Shown here: positions 52,350 through 52,617 of the stretch, piece after piece
How the letters are laid out: each line of letters opens with the position of its first letter
Numbering within the stretch: position 1 is the first letter of the stretch
DNA from: Agromyces sp. H66
GTDB taxonomy: Bacteria; Actinomycetota; Actinomycetes; Actinomycetales; Microbacteriaceae
Direction of reading: 5' to 3'
DNA length: 52,617 nucleotides
NCBI RefSeq assembly: GCF_004959775.1
Contig: NZ_SJZG01000018.1
Span: 1 to 52,617 of the forward strand
The notes under the pieces: generated by a model
What the model was told of the DNA's origin: nothing
Seen by the model: only the letters and a program-made list of their open reading frames with translations
Database searches by the model: none
Made by a program: the position numbers and the translations under genes

Positions 52350-52617
52350 TCAGCCCTGCGCGCGGCGGTTGGTGCGCGTGCTGCGCGACGGCGACACGAG
52401 GCTGCCGACGCGAAGCGGCTGCTTCGCGGTGGAGCGAGCGGATGCCCCGCCCTTCGACGTGCTCAGGGACCGGCTCGCACCCGAACTCTGCGCGCCGCGG
52501 CTGTGCCCCGCGCCCTGCTTGGGCGCGTGCGCCTTCGCCTCCGCGGGGCGGCCGGAGCGGTCGCGTCGCGGCGTCGCCGGGGCGACGTCCGCCTGGCCGG
52601 CGCGACCGCCGCGGCGA
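52350..52617 (-). CDS. C-terminal tail of a truncated gene (basic, low complexity)
   Basis: The frame is open to the window edge on the minus strand and ends at TGA (52350-52352). The 88 visible residues are Arg/Gly/Ser/Ala-rich and disordered, starting RRGGRAGQADVAPATPRRDR and ending STRTNRRAQG. This resembles the tails of actinobacterial DEAD-box RNA helicases, but the catalytic part lies outside the window, so the product is only a guess. Confidence 0.5.
   Translation of the reverse strand, partial: RRGGRAGQADVAPATPRRDRSGRPAEAKAHAPKQGAGHSRGAQSSGASRSLSTSKGGASARSTAKQPLRVGSLVSPSRSTRTNRRAQG

Overview
The window is high-GC actinobacterial chromosome. Codon use strongly favours G/C in the third position, starts are often GTG, and several small lineage-typical families are present (DUF7882, DUF6098, DUF6412, DUF5997, DUF1684, a DinB2-type polymerase, the clpC and radA core genes). 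I infer a member of the Microbacteriaceae (Agromyces-like). This rests on gene content and remembered families, not on a search. There is no rRNA, CRISPR array, insertion sequence or prophage. One tRNA gene (Ser, CGA) is present, and no stretch over 300 bases lacks a gene.

Region by region. 1-1.8 kb: lysS and a small membrane protein. 1.85-9.0 kb (minus strand): a tight operon of LysR regulator, peptide-type binding lipoprotein, two permeases, a double ATPase and a C39-like cysteine peptidase, most joined by 4-base overlaps. 9.1-15.8 kb: DUF1684 protein, cardiolipin synthase with a small coupled membrane protein, pirin, a lipoprotein, a membrane glycosyltransferase broken by an in-frame TAG, and an XRE regulator/DUF2975 membrane pair. 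15.9-25 kb: clpC, acetyltransferase, small conserved proteins, an acetyltransferase relic, a pterin dehydratase-like/VOC fusion, radA and a membrane-anchored SGNH hydrolase. 25-33.3 kb: tRNA-Ser, universal stress protein, DinB2-like polymerase, GlsB-type stress protein, YidC-like insertase, amidotransferase with an HTH-less LysR-domain protein, esterase, NUDIX protein and nucleoside hydrolase. 33.4-39.5 kb: a secreted HtrA-like lipoprotein protease, a large AfsR/SARP-type regulator and an LADTG-anchored surface protein. 39.6-41.6 kb: a BBE-type flavoprotein and a GNAT. 41.7-52.2 kb: a catabolic-looking island with a complete peptide/opine-type ABC importer (preceded by a 16-codon leader ORF), a zinc alcohol dehydrogenase, a UGSC-family protein with its partner, an SDR and a PaaK-like acyl-CoA ligase. 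The right edge holds the basic C-terminal tail of a truncated minus-strand gene.

Two systems stand out. (1) Paired 11-bp direct repeats lie at identical distance (56 bp, start to start) from the -10 boxes of the protease gene and the surface-protein gene, which flank the SARP regulator; 11-bp periodic direct repeats are what SARP proteins recognise. (2) The importer/ADH/UGSC/SDR/CoA-ligase island looks like an uptake and degradation pathway for an unknown substrate. A TTCCG-N5-(C/T)GGAA element lies in front of both its importer and its enzyme genes.

Across the window many genes carry a TANNNT or CANNNT -10 hexamer exactly six bases before the start codon, which predicts widespread leaderless transcription.
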